This document shows, piece after piece, positions 21,492-32,027 of a stretch of DNA of 64,000 nt; the first letter of the stretch is position 1, and the number at the start of each line of letters is the position of its first letter. Both the position numbers and the translations under genes were made by a program. Below the pieces are notes generated by a model that saw only the letters and a list, made by a program, of their open reading frames with translations, was not told where the DNA came from and made no database searches. Source of the stretch: Aureobasidium sp. EXF-3400 (Eukaryota > Ascomycota > Dothideomycetes > Dothideales > Saccotheciaceae); assembly GCA_024195585.1 (NCBI GenBank), contig SWBL01000007.1, positions 62,001 through 126,000 of the forward strand, in the 5' to 3' direction.

Positions 21492-22790
21492 ATGTCGCTA
21501 GACCAGCACACGAAAGTCTACCTGGGCCTGGCATTCGCCGCTGGCGTCCTCATCACCCTAGGGTACAAGGACTTCTATCCTGATCTCGAACGCCGCTTCC
21601 ACGATGGCCTACGGAAGAATCGAACCCGCCGCCGCTCTAGCGCTACAGTCTCGCTGCAGATAAACGAACCTCAGGAGGACTCCCCCGCCGCTCCTTTACC
21701 CGCTTCTGCTATTCGGGAAGGTATTGAAGGTGCAATTGGCAACACTCCCTTGATCCGCATCAAATCTCTGTCCGACGCCACGGGCTGTGACATTCTGGCC
21801 AAAGCAGAGTTCCTCAATGCTGCTGGCAATTCGCCTAAGGATCGCGTCGCCCTGTCCATGATCCAGATGGCCGAGGCTGAAGGCTTCTTGACTCCCAACT
21901 CGGGCGACAAAGTCTATGAAGGCACAGTAGGCAGCACGGGCATCTCGCTTGCTGCCATCTGTCGCGCAAGAGGTTATACCGCACACATCTGCATGCCCGA
22001 CGATGTAGCCATCGAGAAGTCTGACCTGCTACTGCGACTTGGTGCTGTCGTTGAACGAGTTCGTCCTGCCTCGATCGTCGACAAAGGTCAATTCGTCAAC
22101 ATGGCTCGCGCTCGTGCCCAACAACATACTTCCGATCCCAACCAGAAGGGTCGCGGCTTCTTCGCTGACCAGTTCGAGAATCCTGCAAACTACCTGGCAC
22201 ATCTACATGGAACAGGTCGTGAAATCTTCGAGCAGACTGGTGGCCAGCTGGATGCGTTTGTCGCTGGTGCGGGCACTGGAGGCACTATCTCTGGCTGTGC
22301 TCTCTACCTCAAGCCTCGTCTGCCCAAAATGAAAGTCGTTTTGGCCGATCCTCAAGGTAGTGGTCTGTACAACAGAGTCAAGCATGGTGTCATGTTCTCC
22401 CCTACCGAACGCGAAGGTACTCGACGTCGCCACCAGGTCGACAGCATAGTCGAAGGCATCGGCGTGAATCGTGTTACTCACAACTTTGAGGCTGGTAGAG
22501 AACTCGTTGATGATGCGATCAAAGTCACTGACGAGCAAGCCATGATGATGGCTCGTTGGTTGGTCGAGCGCGATGGTCTGTTCGTAGGAAGTTCATCCGC
22601 TGTTAATTGTGTTGCTGCTGTCAAGACTGCGCTGGAGCTGGGCTCTGGCCATCGTGTGGTCACTATTCTCTGCGACTCTGGTACGAGACACTTGTCCAAG
22701 TTCTGGGCCAAGGCTGGCGCAGTAGGTGGAGATGACGAAATGACCATGGACAGCATCCTGAATCCTAAGGACTCGGTCCTATCAGTATAA
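21492..22790 (+). CDS. MCY1: Membrane-anchored cysteine synthase (CS2/Mcy1 type)
   Basis: Intronless, 432 residues. An N-terminal hydrophobic helix (about residues 8-24, VYLGLAFAAGVLITLGY) precedes a basic stretch, as in the yeast mitochondrial outer-membrane protein Mcy1. The catalytic part is a fold-type II PLP enzyme: IEGAIGNTPLIRIKSL, the PLP lysine K116 in GNSPKDRVAL, the substrate loop EGTVGSTGISLAA, the phosphate-binding loop GAGTGGTISG and the late SSSAVNCVAA and CDSGTRHLSKF motifs. The family makes cysteine from O-acetylserine and sulfide, though this paralogue's main role in fungi is less clear. The GTVGSTG loop replaces the GNTGIG-like loop of cytosolic enzymes, a known feature of CS2 proteins. 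Confidence 0.9.
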   Translation: MSLDQHTKVYLGLAFAAGVLITLGYKDFYPDLERRFHDGLRKNRTRRRSSATVSLQINEPQEDSPAAPLPASAIREGIEGAIGNTPLIRIKSLSDATGCDILAKAEFLNAAGNSPKDRVALSMIQMAEAEGFLTPNSGDKVYEGTVGSTGISLAAICRARGYTAHICMPDDVAIEKSDLLLRLGAVVERVRPASIVDKGQFVNMARARAQQHTSDPNQKGRGFFADQFENPANYLAHLHGTGREIFEQTGGQLDAFVAGAGTGGTISGCALYLKPRLPKMKVVLADPQGSGLYNRVKHGVMFSPTEREGTRRRHQVDSIVEGIGVNRVTHNFEAGRELVDDAIKVTDEQAMMMARWLVERDGLFVGSSSAVNCVAAVKTALELGSGHRVVTILCDSGTRHLSKFWAKAGAVGGDDEMTMDSILNPKDSVLSV

Positions 22791-23212
22791 ACACAAATTG
22801 CCGCCGTGTAGACCAGACCGAACCCAATACGTTTGGTAGACCTACGAATGAAGAATCGTGTCTTGTCACATTCCAGCTTCCATTGGAGTCGCGATGCTCT
22901 TTGTCATTCGCAGATTGTCACAGGTATGACTACATACATGTACAAGTGGCCACATGTTGTCTCGTTGGGCGGTGCCATCGTCCACACGCTACACCGAAGT
23001 TGCGACAAAGCACGGTCTGCGAAATGCGCAAGTTTGCGATTTGCGCCTGACAGTGTCAGAGACCCTGGACAGTACAAGAAGACAACAGAATCCGCTGCAC
23101 GAAGCTCTTCTTTGATCACTCCCCTGTCGCTCTGGGTCATTCCACTCATTGTCAACATTCGAATCCCATACTCCGGAATTACCACACCCAAAAATCAGAT
23201 ACCACGCCAAAA
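22791..23212. other. Intergenic
   Basis: No gene seen; presumably the 3' flank of the cysteine synthase gene and the promoter of the BTB gene. Confidence 0.4.
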
Positions 23213-23932
23213 ATGAGTCCATCGTCAGTTCCATCAGTACCCAGCCATCGGACGTTCTACCCACACATGAGTGATAGGTATAACGATGAAGCGACTTCCG
23301 ATATCACTCTGTGGTTTGGCGAGAACGAAAAAGTCCACGCTCACAAGATCATCCTAAAAGCGGCATCAGGGGTGTGGAATCAAGCGTTCAACAGCAAGCT
23401 GCCAATATCTGCCAGTGACAAATATCACATTGAAGGACATTCGAACGTCGTCATTCATGCCATGTTGCGTCATGTCTATGGAATGCCTCTCGATGCGAAA
23501 CCAATCGATATCCCCAAAGAAGGTCGAATTGACCATCTCTTCGACGTGTTCGACATTGCTAACGAGTACCAAATACCATCGCTTGGCGAGGCTGTCACCG
23601 AACGGGTCGTCCAGCTCATGGATGCCTCTCGCATAAAACCAGCCCGTATCAGTGGAAGCGTAGCTGGAAACTATACTGGAGTCGAAGAAGGAAAACGTAA
23701 ATTCTGCGCCGTCATATCCAGAACAGCCGAGCTTTATATGGGCAACAATGTGGCAGACAAATCCTTGATGAACGGTGTGCTGGATGCTTGCTTCGATCGT
23801 GTCCAAGAGATCGTTTGGTTGGAAGATGAGCTGGAGCTCTCATCTTTGATCGAAAAGCACGACCCTTTCTGTGGACGACTGTTGAAACTGTTTCTCCCAA
23901 ACTTACAGCAACGGGGTTCGAGCTTCGAGTGA
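23213..23932 (+). CDS. BTB/POZ domain protein
   Basis: Intronless, 239 residues (221 if translation begins at the second Met, MSDRYNDEATSD). The BTB core is clear: SDITLWFGENEKVHAHKIIL, KAASGVWNQAFNSKLPISAS and YHIEGHSNVVIHAMLRHVYG. A helical C-terminal part (FDIANEYQIPSLGEAVTERV) follows, which in fungal BTB proteins takes the place of the BACK region. Fungal stand-alone BTB proteins form large lineage-specific families, some acting as Cullin-3 adaptors; no partner domain is present. A paralogue, now frameshifted, lies on the minus strand near 31.3-32.0 kb. Confidence 0.85.
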   Translation: MSPSSVPSVPSHRTFYPHMSDRYNDEATSDITLWFGENEKVHAHKIILKAASGVWNQAFNSKLPISASDKYHIEGHSNVVIHAMLRHVYGMPLDAKPIDIPKEGRIDHLFDVFDIANEYQIPSLGEAVTERVVQLMDASRIKPARISGSVAGNYTGVEEGKRKFCAVISRTAELYMGNNVADKSLMNGVLDACFDRVQEIVWLEDELELSSLIEKHDPFCGRLLKLFLPNLQQRGSSFE

Positions 23933-24525
23933 GCATGGTGCACGGTGTTGGGCCAAGGCAGCCGCAGCAAGCTGTAGTCATTTGCGAACTACCATCCCCG
24001 ATGTCGCATCTTCGGCAAACTTCGCCCTGCGCATCAATGTCTGCCTCTACTTTTACAACATACCACGACTACTACTCCTCTGTTGCTTGTCTTTATCAGA
24101 ACTCAGACTTGCCGACGGACGTTACCACACACTAGGAACAAGCTACTTGAACGCTGAAGGAAGAGCAAGATCTCGCCCTCGGGTTTCAATCTATCCCTAG
24201 TCATTCACAAACAATCTTATATGCTTGAGTCAATACAATCAATCATGCTGCTGAGTTCATTGCACGGTCAATGGAACGTCTTGTCATTCTATCATATCGT
24301 TGATCCCTCCAAATCTTGCTCGTGGTAACTACAGCCTAGCAAACACAAACCTGTTAGTCCTTTCTACCTGTTTCTTTGAAAGCAAAACGTATTCCTTGTG
24401 CTATAGAAAATTATCCCTTAGTCAAGGATGAAGATTGAGATGAGCAGTGACAGTATGAAACGGAAGCGAGACAACTTTCTACCCTCAAACATCAACTTGG
24501 ATATTCTCTCGACTCAAAACCTGAT
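23933..24525. other. Intergenic between BTB gene and HeLo-like gene
   Basis: No supported gene. Short plus-strand ORFs at 23929-24200 lack recognisable features. Confidence 0.4.
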
Positions 24526-25526
24526 CTATGGCATATGACTCCAACGGGCACTAAGAGCAGCACTATGGTCGACATTGTTGTGCATGCCGATGAATCCTGT
24601 CGCTTTGTTGCCGACCTTAACATCACCAATCCTCTGCCTGACATCCAATATCTGGTCGACATTGCTCATACCGACAGCGGCGTACCCAGATTCTGCAATA
24701 TCGACTTTGCCAATTTCTTGGCCCGTTTGAGCTGCAGTGGTTTCAGCAACATATCTACTCACAGTTGCGAATCTTGTGACTGCGGATCGAGCTAGGGAGA
24801 GGTTTTCCATGAGCTCTGAGATTCTTGCTTCCTCACGGTCATCGCAGCGATCTTCCGAAGCCTCTTTAGCAACTTGGAGCTGTCGTTCTTTTGCGCGCAG
24901 AGTTGCGATCATAGCTGTCTGTGTCGCGAGACGTTCGGTCGCTGCTGCTTGTTGTGCCATCAGCTGGTCGAACCGCTGCGTGGTGTCGTGCGAATTTTGG
25001 ACCTGACCAAGACTTGTTTCGGTCAGCACTGAGCATATACAACGCCTTACACCTAAGATACCTACAGCATACAACTGTTCAATGACAATGTCACACTCTG
25101 CTTGCAAGTGACGAGTTGTGTCCGAAGCTGCGAGATCTTGCTGTCGTGAAAGGCTATATTGAAGTTGTCTCGCAGCGAGAGCTTGCCACCAGGAGTCGAG
25201 TGTTTCGTCCATCCTTCCAAGTACTTGTAGGTCCTCTCACAGATCTTTCTCAGCGTATCGAGAGCGTTCGATAGCTTGGTGTCTCTCAACATGTTTGTCC
25301 AAAACTCCGACATTGCACTGTCATTCAGACTAGAATTCAGATTTCGAACGACTCCCTCGGTGTCTGCCAAGTCGTTTCTCAAGTCGCGTACTGTTGTTGG
25401 CGCGGCTTCGATGTTGTCGATGAGATCGATGATCACGTGTATGGAATGAACTACGACAGCGGCGATACCGACAACCCCTGCCGAGGTGCTCAGCGGGTCT
25501 ATCATTCTGGGGGAAAGTGTTGACAA
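24526..25526 (-). CDS. HeLo-like STAND N-terminal domain protein with two C-terminal amyloid-like repeats (candidate cell-death effector)
   Basis: Exons 25073-25526 and 24526-25028, joined across a proposed 44-nt intron (GTATGC to CTCAG), encode 318 residues; a start at the second Met (25505, MIDPLSTSAGVVGIAAV) is equally likely. Residues about 8-155 match the fungal N-terminal domain of STAND proteins (HeLo-like): hydrophobic first helix DPLSTSAGVVGIAAVVVHSI, APTTVRDLRNDL, then NIAFHDSKISQLRTQL. The middle is a Gln/Ala-rich helical region. The C-terminus carries two tandem pseudo-repeats 28 residues apart, KVDIAESGYAAVGMSNVD and DVKVGNKATGFIGMHNNVD, the second 14 residues before the end. There is no NACHT domain; the divergent neighbour supplies it. 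By analogy with HET-S this is a candidate membrane-acting effector (inference). The exact splice sites need RNA data. Confidence 0.7.
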
Positions 25527-25795
25527 TGGAGTTGATAGAACTCAGAGACGACTGCGTCGTGGTTTCAGGAGCTATTGAAAGGCTGAAGAGCGGCTGAGGA
25601 TGATGAGGGTGTAAGCGCTGGTGGCGTTCATGCAGATCACTAGTTTCTCACGAACGAGGGGCTCGCATATCGGGCTGATCTGGTCATCAGCAGCTTTATC
25701 TGACTTTCTACATCGTGGCAAGCATCTGACTACGAGACAGATTCTCATTTTCGCTGTCTCATGCCTGTGACCACCACACCTCAGCACAGCCTACC
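25527..25795. promoter_or_regulatory. Shared divergent promoter of effector and NLR genes
   Basis: 269 bp separate the two start codons. Both genes must be driven from here, in keeping with co-expression of an effector and its sensor. No specific motif identified. Confidence 0.4.
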
Positions 25796-28717
25796 ATGAA
25801 TCATCAACTCCCTTTCCGCCTTGGAGAGCAGACTATCGAAAACGTAGTCATAGGAGACAACTCGAGCGCATATATTGGGAGCTTTAGCTCTTATAACGTC
25901 CAGGAGCAACGAAATGCTCAGCAAGCCCTGTCTTTTCCTGAGATGTACGATCGACAACATCAAATCCAGGCCGAGTCGCCCGACACTTGTTCGTGGATTC
26001 TCGAAGACCCTGTGTTCGTGCTTTGGCAGGAATCTTCTCAAGGACTACTCTGGATCAAAGGTAAACCTGGTGCTGGCAAGTCAACCATCATGAGTTACAT
26101 ATGGAGAATTCTCGCTAGAAGTCGAAAATCACAATCAAGCGTCACAGCATGCTTCTTCTGCCACGGCCGAGGAAGAGAACTCCTTCAACGATCACCAAAA
26201 GGCGTGTATAGAGCTCTATTACACCAGATCGTACAACAGGTACAACAATTAAACGCAGAATTTGCAGAAGACTTCGAAGCTCGTTGTAAAGCCCGAGGCC
26301 CGCATGGCTCTGCGTGGGATTGGGAAGACGTCGAGCTGAGGACATTTTTATCGAATTATCTCAACAGGGCCAGCCGGGATATCGAGGTACTCATACTTGT
26401 TGATGCTCTCGACGAATGTGGAGAGAATGCTGCGAAAGAGCTCCTCCGGTGGTTCCTCCAGCAGAGTGACAAGATCGCATCGGAAACCGGACACCAGAGC
26501 TATCTCAAAGTGTGTGTATCCTCGAGGCATTACCCCCTGGTCGCCACCGGTGTGCCATATATGATATCTGTGGACGACAACAACTCAGCAGATATCCATG
26601 AATTCGTTGAACATGAGCTCGGTCAAGTTATCTGTCAAGGAGCAGAGTATGATCAGCTGTTGTCAGCCATAGTTTCCGGAGCTGAAAACATCTTCCAGTG
26701 GGCTGTCGTCGTGGTTGCACGCGTGATCAGATCCATTGAGGATGATAAATCCATTGAGATGGTGTTGGATGACATTATAGAGACGCCACAGGAACTGTTC
26801 CCGTTGTACCAGCAGATTTTGCGAACTCGACTAGACACCACCAACATCACATCCAAAGACAGAAGGCGGTTTTCTGATCTGTTTCAATGGGTAGCTCTTG
26901 CGAAACGTCCGCTATCACTAGAGGAACTGGACTTTGCTCTCTCGGCCCAGTCCTCCGATAGCGAACCCAGGCGCAAAGGCAACACCTCGAAAAGATACGT
27001 CGAGCGTTTGTCGTGTGGCCTCATAAGCCTAGCTACAGATCATGACGGACAGTCTATCGTTCAATTTATCCATCACTCAGTGCAGGAGTACTTCCTCAGC
27101 GGTCAGGGTATCCGGGATCTTGGACATCCCGGCTCATCGATGAACACACGCGCGATGCACCTCGACATAGTCAAGACTTGTTACCAGTCGATCCTACCCT
27201 CACGAGCGTTAGATCCTCGCACTCGAACTCCGTTACACAGATATGCTTCGCACTATATGCTTGCCCACGCCAGATCTGCCGAAGAAGAACAAGCAGTACA
27301 GCATGATCTTGCTCGCATCTTAAAATGGCCTCAGGAGGATTTTGTGAAAACATTGGCGGCTTTCTCGCCCAACGATCATGTCATCTTTGGAGGTCTCGAA
27401 TATCTTGCAAGCAAGGGTTTGTGCCTTCTTCATTTCGCGGCAGCGTTCGACATTCCCAACCTCGTGAGCAGTGTCCTTATGCTGGCGCCAGACATGGACA
27501 TCAACACTTGCGACTCAAACGGTCGGACCGCTCTCCATCATGCTGCAGAGTAAAGCAGTCACGGTGCTCTGGACAGATTGTTGGATATCGGCCGCCGGTC
27601 CGGTACTATCAATGTGAACCGAGCACTTAATCTGAACGCTCGTACATTCAATGGAGATACTCCATTGATTACTGCTGCTGCAAGGTATGGTAGCGATACT
27701 GTATTAGAACGACTTGCGCAGACGCCGGGAGTGGACTTGAACGCAGTGGATAACGTGACACATTCCACAGCTTTGCATAGTGCGATAAAAAATTGGCGTG
27801 TGGCGGCGGCAAGAATCCTGATACATCATGGAGCCGACATTCGACTTAAAGATAACGGACTGCGGACCCCCTTGTCTATTACTGTAGAGCATGCGACATA
27901 TGATGCGAGATTTGATACATTTTATACAACGGACGACGACCGCAAAGAAGCGTTTGCCCTTCTCCGTTCTTTGCTTGCCGAAGCCAAAGAAGACTTGTAT
28001 CTGAGAGATGATCAAGGAAATACGCCTCTGCAGATCGGACTCTCAAGCGCTCAAAGCCGAATCTTCGCGAAAGCTTTGCTTGGGGAGGGTCTTGATCCAA
28101 ACACCCCGGACCAGTACGGCTGTACGTGGTTGTCATACCTCGGCGATCATACCACTTCTGGTACTGTAAGGCTTTTACTAGCACAATCTGGAGTTGATGT
28201 CAATATCAGAGATGGTGACGGTAGGACAATCCTTGCACGTTGGGTAAACCGAGATCACGTTAATAAGTCTGCGGTGAAAAGGCTTCTCAAGGATCCTAGA
28301 GTGGATGCGTCCAGCCGAGACCATAGAGGGAGAACTCCGTTGATGATCGCGGCAGCCAAGAGCTGTTTCAGCGGGGTCAGTGTGCTGTTGAAAAATGCCA
28401 GATCGGATGCTCAAGCACTTGACGACGATAATCATTCTGCGATGTATCATGCTGTTGCAAGAAAGAGCGAAATTGAAGCGCAGCAGAGTGTACTGTACCA
28501 TCTCAAGAGCGAGAGCCTGACACTTTCTCGGAAAACTATAGAAGAGGAAGTGAGAAGAGAACGGGAAGAATACATGGCTGGAATTCACATGAGAGCAGCA
28601 GAGCAAACTATCAAACTCCTCGAGCGTCACGCAAAACATCATTCCGTACATACAATCGATCGCATCAGTCTCGAGACAAACGACGATAACGTCCCAGCTG
28701 TCACCAAATCGACTTAA
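25796..28717 (+). pseudogene. NACHT-ankyrin NLR with N-terminal amyloid-like motif, interrupted by an in-frame TAA
   Basis: One frame is open from 25796 to 28717 except for TAA at 27551-27553 (codon 586 of 974). Residues 16-35 (NVVIGDNSSAYIGSFSSYNV) align to the two C-terminal repeats of the divergent HeLo-like gene. NACHT features follow: P-loop GKPGAGKST at 89-97, Walker B VLILVDALDEC at about 198-208, and the winged-helix-like LFQWVALAKRPLSLEELDFA. The ankyrin region begins near residue 540 (GRTALHHAAE just before the stop) and continues after it (NGDTPLITAAARYGS, DNVTHSTALHSAIKN, RTPLMIAAAKS). The repeats flow straight across the stop, so it looks like a recent point nonsense change, for example of a Gln codon, unless it is a sequence error or natural truncation to 585 residues. 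There is no effector domain on this chain. Confidence 0.8.
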
Positions 28718-31257
28718 GGATGATTTCTAGATCCACACAACTCAAACACCGTCCAAGCAGAGTGTCCATTAATGTGGCCACCGCCTCTGTAGGATACTTT
28801 TCTAGACAGACATTTTCGCAAGATTGTCTTAGTCGTCGATCTTCTCACACATATACATAGGCAGCAATTAGGTCCGATATCTTATGTCCATGACTTTACT
28901 AGAGATACTAGAGACTTCCAATGTATGTAGCTACGCTGCCACCATCGTATAACGCTCTTCCTGTCTATCTAAAGATGATCTACAGGACGACGAGGAGGCA
29001 CGCAGAGTTGCAAAATAAGGCATTCAGAGGACGTCGGATTAAGCCTATTAAAGACCCAACCTGCATGAATTTGCTAGTGAGCAGCGAAACACAGCATCAA
29101 GAGTTCAACAAACGTCGTCTGTTTGTGGCTTTGGAGGACGTGTGGTGGGAGGTCAGAGCACGTACTGGCAAGCGACAACAATTCTTACACCTGAGTCAAT
29201 CTTACACAAACAAGAGGAGCAAACGATGCTAATCAGGGCTTTTTGCTAAGTTGAGACGACTGCTTGTCTATCTTGACAGATTCTCCATGCACGATTGCTG
29301 CCAAACATCAGAAGAACGTGATTTTGCTACTCGATGTTCTAAACATTCAACAGATGCCAACGTGATACATGAGCCATGCTACTGATAGTAAAAAGAGATG
29401 CTTCCGCTATAGGCTCTCTATATATGAACGTGCAACATGTGAGTACGAAAACAAGACAGCATCTATTGAGCAGCGATATGTTTTCTGCTTTTTTGGGCGC
29501 TCTCTGTAAACTTCAGAATATCATGCCTTCTTGTCTCATTTGGATTCTTGCAGCATACAATCTAGGTTCCTTGCTTTGTCGTTCTCAATGCTGTCGATAT
29601 ATGAGAGCGTTTTCCCCGAACAGAACGTCAATCCTGGAGAAGCTTACTCTAGGAACGTCTTGCTTTTCCTTGAAAACATTAGCGAAACATAAATGATCGT
29701 GCAATCCTATCAGTACTTTCTCAATATGTTTTTGCATATAGAGAGGATCTGTAGTAATTGAAAAATGGAAGATTAGAGAGGGTAGAAAGATCTGAGCAGG
29801 GTCGCCCGGGTTACCATGATCTTTTCCCTTTTTTGTTGTCCCCTCTTTTGTCCCTTTTTCTTGTTATGGTCTTTGTCTGTCTGTGTGGTAACGTGATTGT
29901 TAAATTAAGCTTAGCGATTTGCGGGAAAAAATCTATTGTGATTCTGGTGAAACGACACGGGAAAGAACAACACACATAGCAAGATCTTACACAAAATGGT
30001 TCACAGATTTCTGACAAAAACCAAGAAGAGCGATGTTTGTAATCTTTCGGTTTCGACTGCGGCTTTCTTATAGCCATTTTGCTTCTCTCTTGTATTGCTT
30101 GCCTTCCATCATTGTCATCTGAGGGCTACATCATGGTCTGTCGTCTGTGCAGATGAGTGGAATGACACTTCTCCTAGAGGTAACAGATAACCCTAGACAT
30201 GGGGCATCTCTGTTCCATAGTTTCTCTTACTACAGATACGTTATCCTTTGTGACGAAAATAATATAGATACCAGTATCATGGTAGAATAGATATTATGGT
30301 AGCAAAGAAAGCAACAAAGAAAGAAGTAAGAAGAAGAAAGGCCAAAAATCATGGATGCACAGGTGACCCTGCCCAAACCTTCTGATCACCTCTATCCATC
30401 GCAATTCATAGATACTCTTCGTGTATACACTCGTATTGCGCGGATTTAGCTTCAAACTTATCCGGTTTCTACGTCAATTTTACGAACAGTTCACTACATA
30501 CTTTTAGTAGAAAAGGTTTTCGTTCTAAGGCCATCACTCAGGCTGTCACCCGATGCAGCCAGTCCAGGTCGTCAACAACCGAAGACGCTCGAGAACAGAA
30601 CATTTCTGATACTCCACATCGCCCTCAACTCTCTACCGTAAACTTCTAAACCTGCCCTAGGGATACATCGGCAGTACCGCCACTGCACCAACCATCATCA
30701 CAATTTCTTGACAGTCTCCAAAGCCAACAGTCAACAGATCTTCCGATGTATCACTTCCTACCGACAACCCTCAAAGTCTCTGGCTCTGGGCTTCCAAGTA
30801 AACTACGTTCAGATCAACCAGGTTAGTCAAGCATGCGAGCTGTCATAGTCTTCTAAAATCCTCATGCAACAGACAGTCAATTGGCTCCACTACCGCGGTT
30901 GCCAGGTATGTAACGACAGCAGACTCTGGTAGTCTCCATACTCTCCTCGTGAGAAGATATGGATGCTATGGAAAGGCACAATGTTTGCTAGATCGAAGAT
31001 GAATCCAAAGAAAGCTGGGAGCGAATGCTGCTTTCAATGGATACTACCTTACTTCTCACCACTATTGTGCATTTCTATGGAATGTCACGTTGAACTTTGG
31101 ACAACTGGAGATTGGTGGAGCAAAGTTATCGTATAAGGTTAACATTTCTTTGATCTCTACTTGTATGATGTACTTCTGACGGTTTGCAGCAATCGCGCAT
31201 GAAAAGACTCTTACGAAAGGCGAACAGCCCGTTTAGTTTGCTGCGGATGGAACCCGG
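28718..31257. other. Gene-poor stretch with a possible distant array-unit copy and a possible small gene
   Basis: No gene is firmly supported. At 29800-29822 (cgggttaccatgatctttt) and 30343-30371 (aaatcatggatgcacaggtgaccct) are sequences like the A and B arms of the 5.4-11.8 kb array, but more than 500 bp apart. Near 30745 a short plus-strand frame (MYHFLPTTLKVSGSG) is followed by intron-like signals (gttagt to caacag, then gtatgt), perhaps a small spliced gene of unknown function. Confidence 0.3.
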
Positions 31258-32027
31258 TCATCGTCGTTTGCTTGCGTTGTCTCTGAAAGGTCGGCTTGGT
31301 GGAGGGACCCGTGGTTCCTTGGGCCTACGGCTGAACACGGAGACGTCGAGGTCTCTCTGAGGATCGGGCCTGGACCAGTCGGCCATTGTGACGGGCGGGA
31401 AGAGTGTAGACTTCAAGGTGAACAAGGGCCCCTGGCTGCGATCGGTTGTCCTCTGAACATAAAGGATCTCCAGAACCTCAGGTATGCTGATAATAAGCTT
31501 GCGACAAGGCTCAGTCCTCGTGAAGTTGGCGACGCCGTTGAGAGAGATCTGTCAGCGATGGCATTGTCTTGGTACAAGGCAGCAATCTCTTCGAGCAAGT
31601 GACGAAGGTCCGTGAGATGATTTCCATCGATCGTCGAGCGTCTGACATGATGCCCGCAGAGGACAACCAGGTACTCTGCAGCAGCTCGTCCCAGTCTCGG
31701 AACCTCATACTCGTTGGCGATCATGAAGTGCAGAATAGCAAACTCTTGTGGAGATCTCGTCGGAGTTATGTTCTTGATGAAAGGAATATCGTCGTAGATG
31801 GACCTTAGCAAGTGTTCGACAATGTCGGGTTCGTGACCTTCGATTTCATAGACGCCCCCTTGAGCAATTGCAAAGTTGCTGTTGAATGCGGTGTAGAACA
31901 AGCCAGAACCTGCCATCAAGATGCTTTTGTGGGCATGAATCGTACGGTCACCGAATCTGATGACAATGTCGGATTTGATGGGATTGTTGTACATCATTCC
32001 TTGATGCCATCTTAGGCGAGTGCTCAT
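31258..32027 (-). pseudogene. BTB/POZ domain gene with a frameshift in a TC tract
   Basis: The frame from 32027 encodes a BTB core (SDIVIRFGDRTIHAHKSIL, GSGLFYTAFNSNFAIAQG, YEIEGHEPDIVEHLLRSIYD) and a helical part (FMIANEYEVPRLGRAAAEYL) clearly paralogous to the BTB gene at 23.2 kb. After DRSL, at the TCTCTCTC tract (31540-31547), the continuing homology moves to another frame: NGV follows there, matching DKSLMNGV of the paralogue, and that second frame stays open down to 31258. In the original frame the protein runs on to 31413 with unrelated sequence. A 1-nt deletion or 2-nt insertion at the dinucleotide tract explains it; a sequencing error is possible. Confidence 0.65.

Noticed and set aside
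27540..27620. An intron starting at GTAAAG (27550) that would remove the NLR stop codon
   Set aside because: The donor looks good, but the nearby acceptors give an intron of 27 nt or lead into another stop, and the sequence after the stop still reads as ankyrin repeat in frame.
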